Below, in pieces: positions 16,920 through 30,259 of a stretch of DNA of 64,000 nucleotides. Each line of letters opens with the position of its first letter. Position 1 is the first letter of the stretch. The position numbers and the translations under genes are program-made. The DNA lies in contig NZ_CP086253.1 in the NCBI RefSeq assembly GCF_003382565.3, positions 992,001 through 1,056,000 of the forward strand, given 5' to 3'. The notes below the pieces were generated by a model, which ran no database searches, was not told where the DNA came from, and saw only the letters and a program-made list of their open reading frames with translations. This DNA is from Pectobacterium aquaticum (GTDB taxonomy: Bacteria; Pseudomonadota; Gammaproteobacteria; Enterobacterales; Enterobacteriaceae).

Positions 16920-16947
16920 TTGCGCTTCTGAATCGGATCCCTATAAT
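16920..16947 (+). promoter_or_regulatory. rRNA operon promoter P1
   Basis: -35 TTGCGC (16920-16925), 16-bp spacer, -10 TATAAT (16942-16947) followed by GCGCC, a GC-rich discriminator typical of stringently controlled rrn P1. The A-rich run just upstream (16898-16911) resembles an UP element. Confidence 0.85.
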
Positions 16948-17021
16948 GCGCCTCCATCGACACGGCGCTGTGAACACACAACCGGGTCGATAAAGAAAGG
17001 GAAAACGCTTTAAAATAAGCG

Positions 17022-17049
17022 TTGACTCTGAAGGTGAAAAGCGTAATAT
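17022..17049 (+). promoter_or_regulatory. rRNA operon promoter P2
   Basis: -35 TTGACT (17022-17027), 16-bp spacer, -10 TAATAT (17044-17049), about 100 bp after P1, the normal tandem spacing. Confidence 0.8.
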
Positions 17050-17085
17050 ACGCCACCTCGCGAAGTGGTTAAGACCGCAACGCAC

Positions 17086-17097
17086 TGCTCTTTAACA
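17086..17097 (+). promoter_or_regulatory. boxA antitermination site in the 16S leader
   Basis: TGCTCTTTAACA, the consensus boxA that loads NusB/NusE to prevent Rho termination. A second copy lies at 19080-19091 before 23S. Confidence 0.9.
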
Positions 17098-17104
17098 ATT
17101 TAAT

Positions 17105-18836
<1,732 letters not shown>

Positions 18837-18932
18837 ATGAAAATACTGAGCAAGCGCACCTGTTGATGCGATGAGTGTAAACTCATGCTGACGCGATAGT
18901 GCCGAATTTCTGATTCGGTACGGATTTTTCGT

Positions 18933-19008
18933 GTCCCCATCGTCTAGAGGCCTAGGACACTGCCCTTTCACGGCTGTAACAGGGGTTCGAATCCCCTTGG
19001 GGACGCCA
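18933..19008 (+). tRNA. gltT-type: tRNA-Glu (anticodon TTC)
   Basis: 76 nt starting GTCCCCATCGTCTAGAGG and ending with encoded CCA. The anticodon loop CTTTCAC has TTC, the T loop is GGTTCGAATCC, and the acceptor stem GTCCCC pairs with GGGGAC. It is the only tRNA in the 16S-23S spacer, as in E. coli rrnB, C, E and G. Confidence 0.97.
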
Positions 19009-19079
19009 ATCCGATAATGAGTGAAAGACATTATCATGAATATCTTAAAGATGATTCTTCGGAGTCATGTTTACGATAT

Positions 19080-19091
19080 TGCTCTTTAACA
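19080..19091 (+). promoter_or_regulatory. boxA antitermination site in the 16S-23S spacer
   Basis: TGCTCTTTAACA, identical to the leader boxA, about 150 nt before 23S. The remaining spacer (19009-19239) holds no gene. Confidence 0.85.
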
Positions 19092-19239
19092 ATCTGGAAC
19101 AAGCTGAAAATTGAAACATGACAGCTGAACATGCATTGGTACCTGCGGGTATGAATGGTGTATCAGTGCGTCAATGAGTCTCTCAAATAATCGCAGCGCG
19201 ACGTTGGCTTTATTTATTAAAGACACCTTCGGGTTGTGA

Positions 19240-22146
<2,907 letters not shown>

Positions 22147-22273
22147 ACAACACCGAAGGTGTTTTGCGAGTGACTCATAGAGACGTGTTTTGATATTTAG
22201 CTTGTTTTAGGATTGGTTCTGATGGTTGTGCGAGAGCGTAAGCAAAGCATGACGGTTAGAATGAAACAGAATT

Positions 22274-22393
22274 TGCCTGGCGGCGATAGCGCGGTGGTCC
22301 CACCTGACCCCATGCCGAACTCAGAAGTGAAACGCCGTAGCGCCGATGGTAGTGTGGGGTTTCCCCATGTGAGAGTAGGGAACTGCCAGGCAT
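22274..22393 (+). rRNA. rrf: 5S ribosomal RNA, first copy
   Basis: 120 nt, starts TGCCTGGCGGCGATAGCG and ends AACTGCCAGGCAT, so the terminal helix is fully paired. It is followed 16 nt later by tRNA-Thr. Confidence 0.97.
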
Positions 22394-22409
22394 CAAATTA
22401 TACAGGTGC

Positions 22410-22485
22410 GCTGATATGGCTCAGTTGGTAGAGCGCACCCTTGGTAAGGGTGAGGTCCCCAGTTCGACTCTGGGTATCAGCACCA
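22410..22485 (+). tRNA. thrV: tRNA-Thr (anticodon GGT)
   Basis: 76 nt from GCTGATATGGCTCAGTTGG to encoded ...ATCAGCACCA; anticodon loop TTGGTAA gives GGT, and TTCGACT is the T loop. It lies between two 5S genes, the arrangement of E. coli rrnD (rrfD-thrV-rrfF). Confidence 0.97.
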
Positions 22486-22520
22486 GTTACTTGGGTTAAT
22501 GTTCGGTTTAAAAAAGAATT

Positions 22521-22640
22521 TACCTGGCGGCGATAGCGCGGTGGTCCCACCTGACCCCATGCCGAACTCAGAAGTGAAACGCCGTAGCGCCGATGGTAGT
22601 GTGGGGTTTCCCCATGTGAGAGTAGGGAACTGCCAGGTTT
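22521..22640 (+). rRNA. rrf: 5S ribosomal RNA, second copy
   Basis: 120 nt, identical in the body to the first copy but with changed ends: starts TACCTGG, ends GCCAGGTTT. Position 2 G-to-A is matched by position 118 C-to-T, so that pair is kept as A-U; position 119 A-to-T leaves the outermost pair unmatched. It is probably functional. Confidence 0.95.
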
Positions 22641-22650
22641 CAATTAAGAC

Positions 22651-22683
22651 AAAAGGCCGTCCTGTTAAGGATGGCCTTTTGTT
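22651..22683 (+). terminator. rRNA operon terminator
   Basis: AAAAGGCCGTCCT with AGGATGGCCTTTT (one G-T pair) around a short loop, then further T. It is the usual strong rrn T1-type hairpin, 10 nt after the second 5S. Confidence 0.9.
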
Positions 22684-22767
22684 TATTTCAGGATAGTAAA
22701 CTTTTCATTTTACCTGAATAGACTCGCTTATCTTCTTATTAAACAACCTCATAATAACGTCCTCGTT

Positions 22768-23112
22768 GCTGCTGTTTTATTAATTCCCATTCTGACGGTA
22801 CTGCAGAGTGTGACGAGCCCTGTCATTGCCTTCTCATTGGTGATGCTTTCACTGATTATTGTCAGTTTCTACACGTCCATCTGCGGCATTTTAAAAGCAG
22901 AAATGTTCCCACCTGAAGTTCGGGCGTTGGGCGTAAGCTTATCTTATGCGGTTACTTATGCGCTGTTTGGTGGTTCGGCTAAGTATGTTGCACTTTCGCT
23001 GAAATCATTTGGTATGGAAACGGCTTTCTTCTGGTACGTATCAGTGATGGGAGCGATTGCGTTTATTGTGTCATTGACGCTGCATCGCAGAGGCAAGGGG
23101 ATGAAGCTTTAG
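22768..23112 (+). pseudogene. kgtP: kgtP remnant: C-terminal quarter of the alpha-ketoglutarate permease
   Basis: The frame from about 22768 reads AAVLLIPILTVLQSVTSP and then SFYTSICGILKAEMFPPEVR, ALGVSLSYAV and SLKSFGMETAFFWYV, matching the last 110 or so of the 430 residues of E. coli KgtP (an MFS proton symporter). Upstream of about 22768 the similarity stops and no start region or first nine membrane helices are present; the rRNA terminator is only 85 nt away. The remaining codons look undamaged, so the loss may be recent. In E. coli kgtP is the neighbour of rrnG 5S and of pssA, matching the downstream context here. Confidence 0.85.
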
Positions 23113-23175
23113 TTTTCAGACAATTGCCATAACGCATAGCCGGTGGTTGCACCGGCTAGGTTCCAAAATGACAAT

Positions 23176-23201
23176 AAAAAACCTCGGAAGCCGAGGTTTT
23201 T
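23176..23201. terminator. Terminator after pssA (and the kgtP remnant)
   Basis: AAAAACCTCGG and CCGAGGTTTTT with an AAG loop, symmetric A/T flanks, 18 nt after the pssA stop; bidirectional. Confidence 0.85.
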
Positions 23202-23219
23202 CAAAGTACAGCGTGAGTC

Positions 23220-24575
23220 TTAAAGAATACGGCTGATGAGTCGATCGATACGGATACGGCGCAGACGTCGTATCAGCTTGCGGACTTTCACTGGATATTG
23301 CGCAATGCTCTCCAGTTCCATATAGCTTTTTACGACGTGAGTATGCGTCCTGATCGTGTCCAGCTCGTCCAGACGTTGCTGCAATAGAACCTTCTGAGGA
23401 TCGTGAATCAGGATGGCATTTTCCAGATCCAGACGCCATGCGCGCGGGTTAAGGTTATTCCCCGTCAACAGTTGCCACTTGTCATCTACCCACATACCTT
23501 TCAGGTGGAAGCTGTTGTCACCGTCTTTCCATAGCCGCACAACAAGCTGCTGATTCTCAATGTAGCGCTCCAGACGACTCAGAAAACGGCGAAGGTTGAT
23601 CTCATAGAGATACGGTAACGCGCCGATGATTTTGAAAGGCTGGTCTTCTGGAATATAGAAATCGTTAGCGGTCTTATCACCGATAATAATTTCTACTTTT
23701 TTACCGCCTCTCAATAGCCGGATGATATTTCTCACTAGCAGCGCTGGCAGGTTGAAATAGGGGGTGCAGATACCCACATGCTCATCAGCGCAATACATCA
23801 GGTGATGTATGGTCTTATTCAGCGGGCTTTGTTTTCCTAACCCGACCAGTGGCGTGACGGTTAATTCGTTTGCATCCGCGCTGTGTTCCGGGGCTTGATA
23901 ATTGGCAGTACGCAACGTTTGGCGGAACTGCTTAATATCATTTTTGATTTCCAGACTCTTGGGGCGATCGGTATGATCCAACCGCTGTACTGCCGGAGCC
24001 GATAGCATGGTCTGGATATATTGCACCATCGTATCTGCCAATGCCGGATTATGAATCAGCTGATAGCGGTCATAACGGTATTTCTGATGTTGGTGCAGAT
24101 AAACATCATTTAGGCTGGCCCCGCTGTAGATAACTGTGTCATCGACAATGAACCCTTTCAGGTGCAGCACGCCCAAGGCTTCGCGCGTGTTGACAGGAAT
24201 GCCATAGATAGGGAAATGCGTGTCTGGATGTTTTTTCGCCATATCGCAATACCAGTCAGCATTGGTATTTTCTGCCGCTGCGCCGATCCTGCCGCGCTGA
24301 GCACGATGCCAGTCTACCAGAACACGGACATCCAGCTCTGGGCACTGCCGTTTGGCTTCATAAATTGCGGATAGAACTCCCATGCCGCCGTCATCACGCT
24401 CGAGATATAACGCTACGATATAGATGCGTTTTTTAGCACTCAAAATGGCGTTAATCAGCGTCGTGCGGAAAAGCTCAGGCGAATGCAACGTCTGAATATC
24501 ATCTGCGTTCTGAGGAATTCTGGGCAGTTGTGCAAGGTGCTGTTGGTATTTATTGCGTTTAAAATTTGACAGCAT
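23220..24575 (-). CDS. pssA: CDP-diacylglycerol--serine O-phosphatidyltransferase
   Basis: Makes phosphatidylserine, the precursor of phosphatidylethanolamine. It is the enterobacterial phospholipase-D-like type, not the integral membrane type. 451 aa, identical in length to E. coli. The two HKD catalytic motifs are in HLKGFIVDDTVIYSGASLND (about 138-157) and HLKGMWVDDKWQLLTGNNLN (about 356-375). The basic C-terminus (VRKLIRRLRRIRIDRLISRI) is the membrane-surface helix. The ATG at 24575 is preceded by an in-frame GTG that would add one residue. Gene order patZ-pssA is as in E. coli. Confidence 0.96.
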   Translation of the reverse strand: MLSNFKRNKYQQHLAQLPRIPQNADDIQTLHSPELFRTTLINAILSAKKRIYIVALYLERDDGGMGVLSAIYEAKRQCPELDVRVLVDWHRAQRGRIGAAAENTNADWYCDMAKKHPDTHFPIYGIPVNTREALGVLHLKGFIVDDTVIYSGASLNDVYLHQHQKYRYDRYQLIHNPALADTMVQYIQTMLSAPAVQRLDHTDRPKSLEIKNDIKQFRQTLRTANYQAPEHSADANELTVTPLVGLGKQSPLNKTIHHLMYCADEHVGICTPYFNLPALLVRNIIRLLRGGKKVEIIIGDKTANDFYIPEDQPFKIIGALPYLYEINLRRFLSRLERYIENQQLVVRLWKDGDNSFHLKGMWVDDKWQLLTGNNLNPRAWRLDLENAILIHDPQKVLLQQRLDELDTIRTHTHVVKSYMELESIAQYPVKVRKLIRRLRRIRIDRLISRIL

Positions 24576-24602
24576 CACAGTGCGTTTCTTCTCTCATCAG
24601 TT

Positions 24603-24637
24603 TATACCCACCATACGTCGAGCTGCATTAGGGTATA
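24603..24637. repeat. Very short ERIC-like element
   Basis: A 35-bp unit bounded by TATACCC and GGGTATA, the terminal inverted repeats of ERIC, with an interior (CATACGTCGAGCTGCAT) resembling the ERIC end CATACTTCAAGTTGCAT. It looks like an internally deleted ERIC between pssA and patZ. There is nothing else recognisable in this 197-bp spacer. Confidence 0.5.
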
Positions 24638-24772
24638 TGACCTTCTGGTCATTATCAAAAGTTAAGGAGTAGTCGAATGGGCGATAATACCATTACTTTC
24701 CGGCTGTTGTGAGTCTGTTTTGCCATTGAATCGATATCACAATTTCCGCTGCAAGAGCCATGTCACGTCTTA

Positions 24773-27424
24773 CTATCCATTCTTCAGCGGCAATTCCAGT
24801 GTCACAATTCCCTCTTCTAATTGTACGTCGATGTGAAAACCGAGCTTTTTGGATAGCTGGATCATGCCTTGATTATGCGGCATGGTGATGCCGGTCAAAC
24901 GAGAGAGACCATGTGCTTTGGCGTAATCAATCAGCTTTTCCAACAGGCGTCTGCCAAGGCCCAGCCCTTTTAGATCGGATCGCACCAGCACGGCGAATTC
25001 TGCATCCGTATTATCCGGATCGGAAATCGCACGCGTCACGCCAATAATCTCCGTTTCCTCACCGAACTGGCGCACGGCAACGAATGCCATCTCACGATCG
25101 TAGTCAATTTGTGTCATATTGGCTAAGTCTTCGTGAGTAAATTCATTAATTTCGCTGAAATAACGGTAGTACAGGTCTTCTTTCGTCACGCTTGCAATGA
25201 ACGAACTGAGCAGCGGTTCATCTTCCGGCAAAATTGGCCGGAATAGACAACTATCACCATTTTTGAGGGTAACGGTTTCTTCCAGCTCATGCGGATAAGG
25301 GCGAATTGCCAGCCTTGACTGCGGATCGCCACTGAACGGCGTCAGATGTAGCGTGACATCCAGCAGCGTAAACGTATCCCCAGACGCCAGCAGAGGATGA
25401 ATGTCTAGCCGGGAAATTTCAGGGCAGTCGAGTATCAGGTTGGAGACCTGAACCAGCAAGCGGCTGAGTGCGGGAACGTCCAGCGGACGCAGCGCGCTGT
25501 ACTCCCGAATTTTGTCGCCTTTCACCGCTTGCAGCACCAAATATCGGGCTAGCGTCATATTCAGCGGAGGCAGGGCGACGGCAGCCTGCTTTTCTCGCCA
25601 CTCAACACCACCTTCTCCTAGCATAATCAGCGGGCCGAAAACGGGGTCTTGCTCAACGGCAATCCTGAGCTCCTGCGCACCGGCGCGATTTGCCATGCTC
25701 TGCACCAGCAGGCCGTAGATACGTGCCTGTGGATAGGTGCGCTTCACTCGGTCAAGAATGGCATCTGCCGCCTGCTGGACTTCTCTGGCGGTTCGCAGGT
25801 ATAGCATGACGCCCTGAACTTCCGATTTGTGCGGAATATCTGGCGATCTCAGCTTAATCGCGATCGGATAGCCAATTTGTTCTGCGATATGGACGGCTTC
25901 TGCGCTATCGCCAGCAATCCAAGTAGGTAACGTATCCAAACCGTAGGCTTGCAGGATCGGCTGAACTTCATGCGTGTCGAGCTGTGTCACGCCGTCTGAC
26001 AGCGCCTGATGAATCAGCGCATGTGCCTGACTGGTGTTGATGCCTAAATTCAGCGGCAGCGCTGGGGTTTCCTTTAGCTGTTTCTGATTACGTCGATATT
26101 CGACGGTATGCATAAATGCCGTGACCGCGCCTTCCGGTGTGCGATAGGTCGGAATGCCAGCGTCGTTAAACAAACGTCGTGCTTCCTGCGAGGAAAATTC
26201 GCCGCACCAGTTGGTCAGTAGCGTAATTCTTTTCCCACGCGGATGCTGTTGGAAGAGCGTGATCAACTGAGATGCGCTATCGGTGCCGGGAGCCGCGGCG
26301 CTGGGTGCGTGAATGATTAAGAGTGCATCGACTTCATCGCTGTCCAGTAATACTGAAACCGCTGCCAGATAGCGAGCCGCAGTCGCGTCATCACGCAGAT
26401 CGAGCGGATTGCCGATCGTGACGGTCGGCGGTAGCGCGTCCTGTAGCGCTTGTCGGGTCGCCTCGCTGAGCTGTGCTAGCTTGCCTTGTCGGCTGAGGAG
26501 CTGATCCAGCGCCTGTGCAGCGGGCGATGCGCCATTGCTTACTAGCATCAAGCGTTCACCGCGTAGCGGCCGCAGGTGGCTTAAGGTTTCCACCGCGGAA
26601 AAAAGCTCATGCGTATCTCGTACCCGCAGTAAGCCTGCGCGTTGAATTGCCGCGTCATAGGCGGCATCCAGGCCGTGGCGCTGGTCATTCAGCAACTGCT
26701 GTGCCTGCTGGCTGCGCCCGCTTTTTATCACCAGTATTGGTTTATTCCGGGATGCGCTACGGGAGGCGGAAAGAAAGCGGCGCGCATCGCTGATGTGTTC
26801 CAGATGCAGCAGAATCGCACTGGTTTTGCCATCGCGTGCCAGAAAATCTAACAGGTCGTCGACATCGATATCCAGACTGTCGCCCAGAGCGATAAAATAG
26901 GAAAAGCCAATACCGCGCTGCTGCGCCCAGTCCAGTATCGTGTTGGACACAGCGGCTGACTGCGAAATGAATGCCAGCTTGCCTTTCATAATCGGTACAG
27001 GGGAGAAACTGGCATTCAGGCCTTGCCAGGGCGCGAGTAGCCCGAGGCTATTAGGGCCAAGCAGACGCATGTGGTAGCGTGTAGCACAGGCCTTTAATTC
27101 GCTGAACTGGGTCGGTGGTGCGGAGAGGATGATGACTGTTTTGCAGCCTTTCTGTCCCAGATCGTCTAACAGCGTGAGATTACGGCTGGCGTTGGTGCAA
27201 ATCACGGCAAGGTCGGGCGTCATGGGCAGGCTGGCAACAGTCGGATAGGCCAGCACGCCGCAGACGGCACGATATTTCGGTGTAACAGGCAGCACGGGGC
27301 CGCTGAAATGGCCGTCCAGCAAGTTTTTCATCATCAGAAAACCGGCTCTTCCCAGTTTTTCGGACGCGCCGAGAACGGCGATAGACTTAGGGCGTAACAG
27401 TGCTTCCAATCCGCGCTGGCTCAT
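24773..27424 (-). CDS. patZ: Protein lysine acetyltransferase (PatZ/Pka family)
   Basis: Acetylates lysines of metabolic enzymes such as acetyl-CoA synthetase using acetyl-CoA. 883 aa, near E. coli PatZ (886). N-terminal NDP-forming acyl-CoA synthetase-like part: CoA-binding Rossmann region (SIAVLGASEKLGRAGFLMM), succinyl-CoA ligase-like domain, ATP-grasp-like region (IAIKLRSPDIPHKSEVQGV, about 530-550). The C-terminal GNAT domain (about 725-880) has the acetyl-CoA loop VRSDLKGLGLGRRLLEKLI. The ATP-grasp part is thought to be regulatory in this family. It is flanked by tapT and pssA as in E. coli; E. coli patZ is cAMP-CRP controlled, which I could not verify here. Confidence 0.94.
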   Translation of the reverse strand: MSQRGLEALLRPKSIAVLGASEKLGRAGFLMMKNLLDGHFSGPVLPVTPKYRAVCGVLAYPTVASLPMTPDLAVICTNASRNLTLLDDLGQKGCKTVIILSAPPTQFSELKACATRYHMRLLGPNSLGLLAPWQGLNASFSPVPIMKGKLAFISQSAAVSNTILDWAQQRGIGFSYFIALGDSLDIDVDDLLDFLARDGKTSAILLHLEHISDARRFLSASRSASRNKPILVIKSGRSQQAQQLLNDQRHGLDAAYDAAIQRAGLLRVRDTHELFSAVETLSHLRPLRGERLMLVSNGASPAAQALDQLLSRQGKLAQLSEATRQALQDALPPTVTIGNPLDLRDDATAARYLAAVSVLLDSDEVDALLIIHAPSAAAPGTDSASQLITLFQQHPRGKRITLLTNWCGEFSSQEARRLFNDAGIPTYRTPEGAVTAFMHTVEYRRNQKQLKETPALPLNLGINTSQAHALIHQALSDGVTQLDTHEVQPILQAYGLDTLPTWIAGDSAEAVHIAEQIGYPIAIKLRSPDIPHKSEVQGVMLYLRTAREVQQAADAILDRVKRTYPQARIYGLLVQSMANRAGAQELRIAVEQDPVFGPLIMLGEGGVEWREKQAAVALPPLNMTLARYLVLQAVKGDKIREYSALRPLDVPALSRLLVQVSNLILDCPEISRLDIHPLLASGDTFTLLDVTLHLTPFSGDPQSRLAIRPYPHELEETVTLKNGDSCLFRPILPEDEPLLSSFIASVTKEDLYYRYFSEINEFTHEDLANMTQIDYDREMAFVAVRQFGEETEIIGVTRAISDPDNTDAEFAVLVRSDLKGLGLGRRLLEKLIDYAKAHGLSRLTGITMPHNQGMIQLSKKLGFHIDVQLEEGIVTLELPLKNG

Positions 27425-27456
27425 ACGTCACTCCTTCACATCAATCCCTTTTGATA

Positions 27457-28206
27457 CTAAACGCTTTCTGCCGCTTGTGCTGTGACGATGGGTAAATTTT
27501 CCCGCAAGCTGTGGTGTGATTTCCCCGCCAGATAGTGTCGCCGGAAACGATCAAAATGCTGGGATAGCGCGTCGGCCGCGACGATATCCCCCGCCTGTGC
27601 GAGCAGGGCGATGGCAATTTCGGCGGTGCAGTGTTGCCCTGCACTGCTGGCTTCACGCAGTTGATAGCGGGACAGTGCCTCTACATTCAGCGACAGGATA
27701 GGCAAATTGTCCAGATAAGGGCTTTTACGGAACATTTTACGCGCTTCCGGCCAGGTCCCGTCGAGCAAAACAAACAGGGCGGGCTTTTCCGTTACGGGAA
27801 GTTGGTGAAACACCTGACGTCCTTCTTCCGCTGCATCGGCAAGGAAAACCAGATAGGGCTGAATGTCTGGGTTTTGTAGGGTAGCAAGCAACTCGGGATC
27901 GGGCTCGGTGCGTGACCAGCGAAACGCCAGCGTTTCGGGAAGAATATCGGCGATAAGACGTCCGGTATTGCTCGGCTTTAACGGTTCGGTATCAAACATC
28001 ACCAGACAGACGCGGCTGCGGGACTCCTGCGCCTGAATGGTGTGACACAGGCAGTTGGTTGCGGGTAATAAACACTGCTGGCAGCGTACTACGCGGCTGC
28101 CACGGGCGCGGAACGGTTTGGTTGACTGCTCAAGACGTTGCTGGCGCAGGCGGAGTACGGCATTGTCCGTGAGGGGACGGTTAACCATTAAAGGATGGTT
28201 GATCAT
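27457..28206 (-). CDS. tapT: tRNA-uridine aminocarboxypropyltransferase (DTW domain)
   Basis: Installs acp3U at position 47 of tRNAs, using S-adenosylmethionine as aminocarboxypropyl donor. 249 aa. The zinc-type CQQCLLPATNCLCHTI motif is at about 42-57, followed by MFDTEPLKPSNTGRLIADIL and the family-defining DTW-type segment LLDGTWPEARKMFRKSPYL (about 150-168). The N-terminus is about 17 residues longer than E. coli TapT (YfiP); ATG at 28185 is a possible alternative. It lies 32 nt before patZ and may be cotranscribed. Confidence 0.92.
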   Translation of the reverse strand: MINHPLMVNRPLTDNAVLRLRQQRLEQSTKPFRARGSRVVRCQQCLLPATNCLCHTIQAQESRSRVCLVMFDTEPLKPSNTGRLIADILPETLAFRWSRTEPDPELLATLQNPDIQPYLVFLADAAEEGRQVFHQLPVTEKPALFVLLDGTWPEARKMFRKSPYLDNLPILSLNVEALSRYQLREASSAGQHCTAEIAIALLAQAGDIVAADALSQHFDRFRRHYLAGKSHHSLRENLPIVTAQAAESV

Positions 28207-28311
28207 GAAATAGATGACGCCATGAGATTCTGCAACGAACCGGCTTCTTTCTCATCATTGAGAAGCCGATTCAGAAAGGCGACATTCTAATCGACAGGCG
28301 AGTTGACCAAA

Positions 28312-28346
28312 AGGGTAGGAGACAATAATACCTACGCTCCTACCCT
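28312..28346 (-). terminator. trxC terminator
   Basis: AGGGTAGGAG pairs perfectly with CTCCTACCCT across a 15-nt loop, 7 nt after the trxC stop; on the minus transcript UUUU follows. Confidence 0.75.
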
Positions 28347-28352
28347 AATTCT

Positions 28353-28772
28353 CTACAGTGATTCGTCCAGCCAGCTCTCAAACTGTGCTTTTGGCAGTGC
28401 GCCGTTGAGGATGTCGACCATCTGGCCCTGTTTAAAGATCATGAGGGTTGGAATACTGCGGATACGGAAACGTGCGCTGAGTGCCGGTTCGGCTTCGGTA
28501 TTGACCTTAATAAAGCGGATTTTCCCGCTACGCTCCTGCGCGACGTTTTCAAACACCGGGGCGAAGTTGACGCAGGGGCCGCACCAGGGCGCCCAGAAAT
28601 CGATTACGACGGGAAGATCGTCCTGTAACAGCTTATCGAGCGTCGCTTCTGTGGCATTGGTAACGTCACCGCTGAATAAGGTTTCTCCGCAACGACCACA
28701 TTTAGCATGGTCATCAACGCGCTCCTCTGGCAGGCGATTGGTTGTTTGGCAAGATCCACATACCGTATTCAT
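28353..28772 (-). CDS. trxC: Thioredoxin 2
   Basis: Cytoplasmic disulfide reductase induced by oxidative stress in relatives. 139 aa, E. coli length. The N-terminal zinc finger has CGSC (residues 5-8) and CGRC (25-28), and the thioredoxin fold carries the active site WAPWCGPC (about 66-73). It is followed by its own terminator. It is divergent from yfiF with a 249-bp spacer holding both promoters. Confidence 0.96.
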   Translation of the reverse strand: MNTVCGSCQTTNRLPEERVDDHAKCGRCGETLFSGDVTNATEATLDKLLQDDLPVVIDFWAPWCGPCVNFAPVFENVAQERSGKIRFIKVNTEAEPALSARFRIRSIPTLMIFKQGQMVDILNGALPKAQFESWLDESL

Positions 28773-29021
28773 AACAGGGCCTCAGATAAAAGGGCTAAAA
28801 TAAAGATGTCGCTGATAAAATGCGCGCAATGCGGCATTGGAAAGTCAACGTCATGTTGCTTAAGCGTTAATAAATTATGGTGGTGAGACATTATGGCAAC
28901 AACGTGGTTTGCCCAATAGCTACAATAGCTTCTGACTGTTAGCGCTCTTTTACCACAAGCGTGTGGCTAAGCGGGTGTACATAAGGTAATCTTCGCGCCC
29001 AGCGCGTAGGTGGAGAAAACA

Positions 29022-30173
29022 ATGAGCGATTCATTCAATAGTAAAAGCGGCAAAGTCCGTGTGATGTACGTCCGTAGTGATGATGAGGGCGAGAAAGAGA
29101 ATAAAAACAAGCGCCCTGCTGACAAAGATCGCCGTGGCGATCGGCGTGACGGCAGTGGCTCTCGCGATCAACGCGAAAAGCCGAAGCATCCGCGTGATGT
29201 TAACCCGCGCTATGCCCGGGAAAATCCGTCCCGTGACGGCGATAGCAATGCGAAATCGCCGTGGGGCAATAAAGATCGTAATGAACGCAGCGGTGATAAG
29301 CCTCGCCGACCGCGCGGTGACGATACCGGTGGCTATGAATCACCGTGGAAAACCGTGTCTCGTGCGCCAAGCGATAGCGAAACGCCGGACCATGGCGGTA
29401 TCACAGGCAAGAGCCATATCGATCCTGAGCAACTGCGTCGCCAGCGTCAGGAAGAAACACGTGTGTATGGCGAAAATGCCTGTCAGGCGCTGTTTAAAAA
29501 CCGTTCTGAAGTGATCGTTCGTGCCTGGTTCCTGCAAGAAGTGACACCGCGTTTCCGCGATGCACTGCGCTGGATGGCGGCAAACCGCAAGGCTTACCAC
29601 GTTGTGGAAGAGGATGAGCTGATTAAGGCTTCCGGCACCGAGCACCACGGCGGCGTGTGTTTCCTGATTAAAAAGCGTCAGGGAATGGATGTGCGTGAGT
29701 ATCTGAAAACGGCTGGCGAGCACGACTGCGTACTGGCGCTGGAAGATGTGGGTAACCCGCACAACCTCGGCGGCATTATGCGCAGCTGCGCGCATTTCGG
29801 CGTGAAAGGTGTGCTGGTGCAGGATGCGGCGCTGCTGGAATCTGGCGCTGCCGTGCGCACGGCAGAAGGCGGTGCGGAACACGTTAAAGCGATTAACGCT
29901 GACGATTTCCTGTCCGTGTTGACGGAATTCCGCAACGCAGGCTACACCATTGTGACCACGTCCAGCCATAAAGGCACGGCATTGTCGCAAGCAACGCTTC
30001 CGGCGAAAACCGTGATCGTGCTGGGTCAGGAAGGTGATGGTCTGTCGGATAGCGCTTGGCAGCAAGGGGACGTAAAAGTCTCTATCGGCGGTACCGGTAA
30101 GGTGGAAAGTCTGAATATTTCAGTCGCTACGGGCATTTTGCTGTCCGAGTGGTGGCGACAGAACCAGGCCTGA
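29022..30173 (+). CDS. yfiF: TrmH/SpoU-family RNA methyltransferase YfiF
   Basis: Predicted 2'-O-methyltransferase acting on an unknown RNA. The ATG at 29022 has GGAG upstream and gives 383 aa. The first 140 residues are a strongly charged, Arg/Asp/Lys-rich disordered region, longer than in E. coli YfiF (345 aa in total). Next comes the SpoU substrate-binding domain (RVYGENACQALFKNRSEVI, about 147-165). The C-terminal trefoil-knot SPOUT domain has motif 1 ALEDVGNPHNLGGIMRSC, motif 2 VIVLGQEGDGLS and motif 3 GKVESLNISVATGILLSEW. The partner or target is not evident from the context. Confidence 0.93.
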   Translation: MSDSFNSKSGKVRVMYVRSDDEGEKENKNKRPADKDRRGDRRDGSGSRDQREKPKHPRDVNPRYARENPSRDGDSNAKSPWGNKDRNERSGDKPRRPRGDDTGGYESPWKTVSRAPSDSETPDHGGITGKSHIDPEQLRRQRQEETRVYGENACQALFKNRSEVIVRAWFLQEVTPRFRDALRWMAANRKAYHVVEEDELIKASGTEHHGGVCFLIKKRQGMDVREYLKTAGEHDCVLALEDVGNPHNLGGIMRSCAHFGVKGVLVQDAALLESGAAVRTAEGGAEHVKAINADDFLSVLTEFRNAGYTIVTTSSHKGTALSQATLPAKTVIVLGQEGDGLSDSAWQQGDVKVSIGGTGKVESLNISVATGILLSEWWRQNQA

Positions 30174-30205
30174 TAGTACGTGTCGGCTGATCGTGCGCGT
30201 CGACG

Positions 30206-30229
30206 CTCAGGGAGAATGGGCTCCCTGAG
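30206..30229 (+). other. Hairpin downstream of yfiF
   Basis: CTCAGGGAG/CTCCCTGAG with an AATGGG loop, 32 nt after the yfiF stop. No U-run follows, so it may be a weak or Rho-assisted terminator, or an RNA end-protecting stem. Confidence 0.55.
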
Positions 30230-30259
30230 TAAGTGTAACCACGGATGAGAGAACGAGTG

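Noticed and set aside
22398..22643. Minus-strand ORF over tRNA-Thr and 5S (contains SRTGDLTLTKGALYQLSH)
   Set aside because: It is the complement of tRNA-Thr and 5S; a recurrent spurious annotation.
29340..30065. 241-codon minus-strand ORF inside yfiF
   Set aside because: Antisense shadow of a well-supported methyltransferase gene.
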